NCBI GenBank assembly: GCA_001579985.1 | Contig: LRSR01002946.1 | Location: forward strand, 1-38,031 | Direction: 5' to 3' | DNA length: 38,031 nt | From: Hypsibius dujardini | Taxonomy: Eukaryota > Tardigrada > Eutardigrada > Parachela > Hypsibiidae | Shown here: positions 33,950 to 38,031 of the stretch, in pieces | Position numbering within the stretch: the first letter of the stretch is position 1 | How the letters are laid out: each line of letters begins with the position of its first letter | Made by a program: the position numbers and the translations under genes | The notes under the pieces: generated by a model | The model's database searches: none | What the model was told of the DNA's origin: nothing | What the model saw: the letters and a program-made list of their open reading frames with translations, nothing else

Positions 33950-34954
33950 TACATTCGAAATAGTGTATTTATCTGCTATCAAAAAAGGTACATGAGTTGA
34001 ATTGACACATTCTAAAATATGGGAGGCGGAACGGAACTCATGGCCTGATGTTATTACTATTTTCTGAAATATTCAATTCATCAAATTAGGCGTTTTTGCT
34101 ACAGATCTTCCTGGCAGTATCTAGTATGTTTCGCAAAGGCTGCCTTTACGTATTGAAATAATGTTTGTTTAAGCTGAAAGTATTGTTTATTCACATCCTA
34201 TGCCCAGTGAGCACCTGCAAAATGTCAAGAATTACTCCGCAGGTGACTAGAGCGGATGAACATGGGGATTTCCGGGAGGGCACGCGCCCTTTAATTCTCT
34301 CAACTGTATCCCTACGATGAGCCCGAGATAATTGTACGTTTTCCTTCACAAACATAGCATTAATCCTTGTCTCTCGAGACATCCGTCACCCAAGACGTAT
34401 CCGTCGTGATGCTTCGCAAAATAAATCGGAAAATTAGAACGGAGGCTGTTGGTCAACCAGCGTAGCCACGAGCATCAGAGATCCCGAAAACGGCACTTAA
34501 CTAATTATTGATTCCCTTGATACAGTGCGTTAAATATGATTTCTATCATTTTCTACCATTACGGTTTCACTGCTTTCAAAAGAAACACTTGTACCGCGGT
34601 ATGGCGATGTTTTTGATCATTTGCTTAGGTGTTAATGTTATCTGGCAACGTCAGTACTGGCGTTTCCCGTCACCCATGTGCTGAAACCACAATTTCACCC
34701 TTTCAATTAAAAGAAGGAGGGGAACACTGTTCATATCGAAATTGAGCTTTATATCTATGTGACCTGGAATATAGCCCCAGATGACTCCCCACGAAGTGAT
34801 AGGAGTGAAGTGCCTATTGCTTTTGTGCAATCTCACGAGCACGCAATTATCAGCCAGGCCATTAAACACCCCGTAGTAAAATCTCTAAGAACTTGAATAT
34901 AACAAGCAAAACACCACGTACCCTAGATTAATTCCGTCCTCTGAATAACGAAGA
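33950..34954. repeat. 3'-flank repeat, copy 3, without its LRR gene
   Basis: Collinear with copies 2 and 4, but it ends abruptly near 34954 (after 'CTGAATAACGAAGA') exactly before the point where copies 1, 2 and 4 enter the last LRR exon. A GPCR relic follows instead. It contains a minus-strand ORF 34382-34191 (63 aa, 'MFVKENVQLSRAHRRDTVER' to 'LQVLTGHRM') that is conserved in copy 4. Confidence 0.8.
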
Positions 34955-35328
34955 AGAGTACGACGACTTCACCAATGCTTTCTTACCCGTAAAGCTATAT
35001 TTGCCGAGATTATTTTTCCGTGGATTATCGTTGCTGTTCCCACGACAGGTTTGTTTAGTCGTTTTCTGCCGGATAGTACGTGGTCTGTGGGCTGTCAACT
35101 AGTGACCGACAACCCATTTTTGAAAACATAGCGAATCCTAGTCATGGTCTATCTGCCCATGATTATCAGTTGAATTTGTTACGTTTTCGTAGCCGTCAAG
35201 GCCAAAATGGCAAGGTGTGTGCGGGTCAGTCAGAGAGCACCCTTGGTGGATCGCAGTGCGCGAAACCTTAACGAGACTTTGAATATGCTGCTGTTGTGCT
35301 TCGCGTGGTATTTCTCACCAAATTTCAG
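34954..35328 (+). pseudogene. Class A (rhodopsin-like) GPCR relic, TM4 to TM6 region
   Basis: Plus-strand pieces in order are 'EEYDDFTNAFLPV' (about 34954, where the DRY motif and intracellular loop 2 would be); 'AIFAEIIFPWIIVAVPTTGL' (from 34994), a TM4-like helix with Trp and Pro, followed by a loop with Cys in 'WSVGCQLVTDNPF' ending at TAG; and, from 35132, 'RILVMVYLPMIIS', TGA, 'ICYVFVAVKAKMARCVRV' (TM5 with Pro and Tyr), then 'NLNETLNMLLLCFAWYFSPN' (TM6-like, C-F-x-W-x-x-x-P). One frameshift and two stops show it is dead. No N-terminal half or TM7 was found. TM order and motif spacing fit class A GPCRs; ligand class unknown. Confidence 0.65.
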
Positions 35329-35491
35329 ATGCACCAAGGCCAAAGGCCTCCGCCTTTCATGGTGCTAATCGGTAAAGGATTGCAATGCGAAGTCAATGCA
35401 GTAAACTAAAAAAGCAGGTCTGAGTGCTTGCACTCTTGAGACACCTAAGGGTTATCGATCTAATGGCTTACAAAAACGACAATTACTACTT

Positions 35492-36497
35492 AAAATTCGA
35501 AATAATGTATTTCTGTGCTATAAAAAAGTGTATATGAATGGACTTGACAAGTTTTTAAATACGGGAAGCGGAGTTGAACTCATGGCATAATGTTAATAAT
35601 ATTTTTTGAAATAATCAATTCAATAAATTGCGCGTTTGTACTGCAGATCTTCTTCCTGGCAGTATCTAGTTCGTTTTATGTTTTATTCAAGGAGCCTTTA
35701 CGTAGTGAAAAAATGCTTGTTCAAGCTGAAAGTATTTTTTATTCACATCCTATGCCTAATGAGCACCTGCAAATTGTCAAGGATTACTCCGCAGGTGACT
35801 AAAGAGGATGAACATGGGGATTTCCGGGCAGCCACGCGCCCTTTAATTCTCTCAACTGTATCACTACAATGAGCCTGAAATAATTGTATGTTTTCCTTCA
35901 CAAACATGGTATTCATCCTTGTCCCTGGCGACATCGCGGTGCTTCCCAAAATAGATAAAAAACTAGAACGAAGGCTGTTGGTAAACCAGCGCAGCCATGA
36001 GCATCAGAGATCCATAAGACGGCGCTTAATTAATTAACAATTCCCTTGATACAGTGAGTAAAGTATCATTTCTACCATATCTGCCATTACAGTTTCACTG
36101 CTTTTTGAACAAAACAGTTGTACATCGGTAGGGCTACTTTTTTCGCACTTTTTTGTTGTTATTGTTATCTGGCAACACCGGTACGAACGTTTCCCGTCAC
36201 CCATGTGCTGAAACTACAATGTCACCCTTTCAACTAAAGGAAGGAGGGGAACACTGTTCTTATTGAAATTGAGCTCTATATCTCTGACGTGAGATATAGC
36301 CCCAGAGGATCACCCACGCAGGGATAGGAGTGAAGTGTCCATTGCTTATGTGCAATCTCACGAGCGCGCAATTATCGGCCGGGTCTATAAAACACCCCGC
36401 AGTAAGAGATCTCTAAGAACTTGAATATAACAAGCAAAACACCGCGTTCTCAAGATTTATCATTACCTCAAAATAAGGACGAGTTTTCATTGTTTCG
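35492..36497. repeat. 3'-flank repeat, copy 4 (downstream of LRR gene D)
   Basis: Collinear with copies 2 and 3. The conserved minus-strand ORF is 35949-35743 (68 aa, 'MFVKENIQLFQAHCSDTVER' to 'LQVLIRHRM'). Confidence 0.8.
35743..35949 (-). other. Small ORF conserved between repeat copies 3 and 4
   Basis: 68 codons ending 'SSLVTCGVILDNLQVLIRHRM'-like (the last ~20 residues nearly identical to 34191-34382). Differences between copies are a mix of synonymous and amino acid changes. No domain recognised. In copy 2 the ORF is interrupted. It may be part of a 3' UTR or a repeat-derived ORF rather than a gene. Confidence 0.3.
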
Positions 36498-36997
36498 TTA
36501 AACGACAAAGCGAGAGAGCAATAGAAAGAAGTTGACCTTGAATGAAACCAAAAGATGTCCCAGCACATGACTTGATTGGCCGCCAGCTACCATCCCAATT
36601 TCTTCGGTACTTGATTGACCATCAGAGATTGTCTCAATCTCCTTATTTGGTGTAGAATCGCTGAGGTCCGAGTTAGCAGTAAAGGTTCCCTCTGGCAAAG
36701 GAGACATCATTTGATCGGTCTTCGCGGTCCAAGTATTAGTAACCTGGGATGATATCCATTCTGCCGCGGACAAGGATGACGACGGGATTCCTCGGGTACT
36801 GATAGATGGTTTCCAGGGCCCTGTCGACGACGCAAGTGTGTTTCCTTTAGATGTCACTATCACAAACAAATAGTTGCGTTATGTCTAATGTTACGAAATA
36901 TATTTCCATGCACGTGTCGCTTTTGACAGTTTCGCCAACTGGTCCGGTGCTGGGTGGGAAGATGTGGTCAATGTAGATTGTGGTAACGCGGCGATGG
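36498..36997 (-). CDS. LRR gene D, last two exons (partial; 5' part beyond window)
   Basis: Exon 4 homolog 36997-36914 (84 bp, as in gene B) has the acceptor CACAG|CC and donor C|GTGCAT, weaker than gene B's GTGCGT. A 57-bp intron follows, and exon 5 is 36856-36498 ('TSKGNTLASSTGPWKPSIST' onward) to TAA. Phases match gene B. Exon 5 has lost about 50 codons of stalk relative to gene B, in frame, and keeps the hydrophobic end 'HLLVSFKVNFFLLLSRFVV'. Exons 1-3 would lie beyond 38031, past the minisatellite. Whether the gene is functional cannot be judged from here. Confidence 0.7.
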
Positions 36998-37036
36998 CTG
37001 TGGATGTGTGCACTGCTATCGAACAGGGGGGGGGGG

Positions 37037-37374
37037 TCGAGTCATTATGCTTTCCGATTTACCCCAAATCATAATTCTATTTCATTCACGTAATCCGATA
37101 GACCATAGATTTTTGGGTTAGAAAAACAACAATGGGGTGGGAGGAAGGCACAAAATGTCAGTCATAATTTCTTTGTCATTCAATGTTTACCAAACTTTAT
37201 CGAAGTTTAAGGTCTCATCCTTCACTTCATTTTTTAACAGTCTCTCCTGCTAATATCTGGAGTTAACATACTACTAACATGGGCAGTTCTTTTTGGGCTC
37301 GGAGTTATTGCAGTCACTGGCATTATTTAGGTATGTCAAAGTTTGTACACATAGATATATATTAGGATCATTTA
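37037..37374. other. Upstream intron of LRR gene D
   Basis: Similar to 14870-15110 and 23240-23490 in introns of genes B and C, for example 'TTTTTGGGTTAGAAA', 'AAGGCACAAAAT' and 'AAGGTCTCATCCTT'. It contains a G run at 37027-37036. No coding sequence seen. Confidence 0.6.
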
Positions 37375-37377
37375 TTC

Positions 37378-38031
37378 TTCGCTGTAGCCGGTGTAGCCAG
37401 TGTAGCCAGTGTAGCCAGTGTAGCCGTTGTAGCACGGTGTAGCACGATGTAGCCGGTGTAGCCGGTATAACACGGTGTAGCAGGTGTAGCCGTTGTAGCC
37501 AGTGTAGCCAGTGTAGCCGTTGTAGCCAGTGTAGCCAGTGTAGCCAATGTAGCCGGTGTAGCACAGTGTAGCACAGTGTAGCACGGTATTGCCAGTATAG
37601 CCAGTGTAGCCGGTGAAGCCAGTGTAGCCAGTGTAGCCAGTGTAGCCAGTGTAGCCAATGTAGCCAGTGTAGCCAGTGTAGCCAATGTAGCCGGTGTAGC
37701 CGGTGTAGCACAGTGTAGCACGGTATTGCCAGTGTAGCCAATGAAGCCAGTGTAGCCGGTGAAGCCAGTGTAGCCAGTGTAGCCAATGTAGCCAGTGTAG
37801 CTAGTGTAGCCAGTGTAGCCAGTGTAGCTAGTGTAACCAGTGTAGCCAATGTAGCCAGTGTAGCCGGTGTAGCCGGTGTAGCACAATGTAGCACGGTGTA
37901 GCCAGTGTAGCCGGTGTAGCCGGTGTAGCACAGTGTAGCACGGTGTAGCCAGTGTAGCCAATGTAGCCAGTGTAACTAGTGTAGCCAGTGTAGCCGGTGT
38001 AGCCGGTGTAGCACAGTGTAGCACGGTGTAG
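37378..38031. repeat. 9-bp-unit minisatellite (GTAGCCAGT) running off the window
   Basis: More than 650 bp of GTAGCCAGT / GTAGCCGGT / GTAGCCAAT 9-mers, with interspersed GTAGCACAGTGTAGCACGGT blocks that recur at irregular intervals of roughly 60-150 bp and give a higher-order pattern. The long open frames on the minus strand (Thr-Leu-Ala and Tyr-Thr-Gly repeats) follow from the period being a multiple of three and are not evidence of coding. It probably lies in an intron of LRR gene D. Confidence 0.92.

Noticed and set aside
37274-38024. Long minus-strand ORFs of 206 and 218 codons
   Set aside because: They translate a 9-bp minisatellite; openness follows from the period being a multiple of three, and several frames are open at once.
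1-38031. tRNA, rRNA, CRISPR, bacterial operon or terminator signals
   Set aside because: None seen; the window is clearly eukaryotic.

Overview
The window is eukaryotic and metazoan. Genes are split by GT-AG introns of 57 bp to about 2 kb, one gene encodes a receptor tyrosine kinase (RTK) with a transmembrane segment, and the intergenic DNA carries MITE-like DNA transposons, a Tc1/mariner relic and GPCR-like relics. The species cannot be named from sequence alone. A small-genome invertebrate is my best guess; a tardigrade is possible but unproven. No RNA genes, CRISPR arrays or bacterial signals were seen.

The core is a local cluster of one receptor family that I do not recognise as described. 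All members share exon 1 (signal peptide, two-Cys LRRNT-like cap with a 'YVIPDNF' motif, degenerate leucine-rich repeats ending in 'MDWSFLRPV'). Exon 2 is also shared: 349 bp (352 bp in the RTK), 'NLK..L.L....WNCS' through an LRRCT-like Cys cluster 'C.CC.L..L..W.R....C'. Exon 2 always ends in phase 1. What follows differs. In the RTK (minus, 10474 to 6012, 825 aa) it is a stalk, a TM helix and a split tyrosine kinase. In the others it is phase-1 symmetric Ser/Thr-rich stalk exons and a hydrophobic C-terminus without a cytoplasmic tail, as expected for GPI anchoring.

Layout: 98-789 MITE; 1223-3795 LRR gene 1 (+, intact model, 556 aa); 3899-5065 decayed LRR gene 2 (+); 6012-10474 LRR-RTK (-); 11220-11838 broken LRR exon 1 (+); 12231-13646 decayed Gag-like retroelement ORF (-); 14158-18708 LRR gene B (-, 556 aa); 22827-28628 LRR gene C (-, 476 aa model after a deletion); 36498-36997 last two exons of LRR gene D (-), whose 5' part lies beyond the window. 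Genes B, C and D are tandem copies with homologous 5' and 3' flanks. An extra copy of the 3' flank (33950-34954) has lost its gene. Between them lie a mariner transposase relic, a foldback element, three further inverted-repeat elements (two with exact target-site duplications), GPCR and unidentified coding relics, and a 9-bp-unit minisatellite running off the right end.

Working hypothesis (inference): the cluster produces one signalling receptor and several membrane-tethered, kinase-less relatives with the same ligand-binding type of ectodomain, which could act as co-receptors or decoys. The phase-1 junction after the LRRCT exon would let tails be exchanged by exon shuffling.
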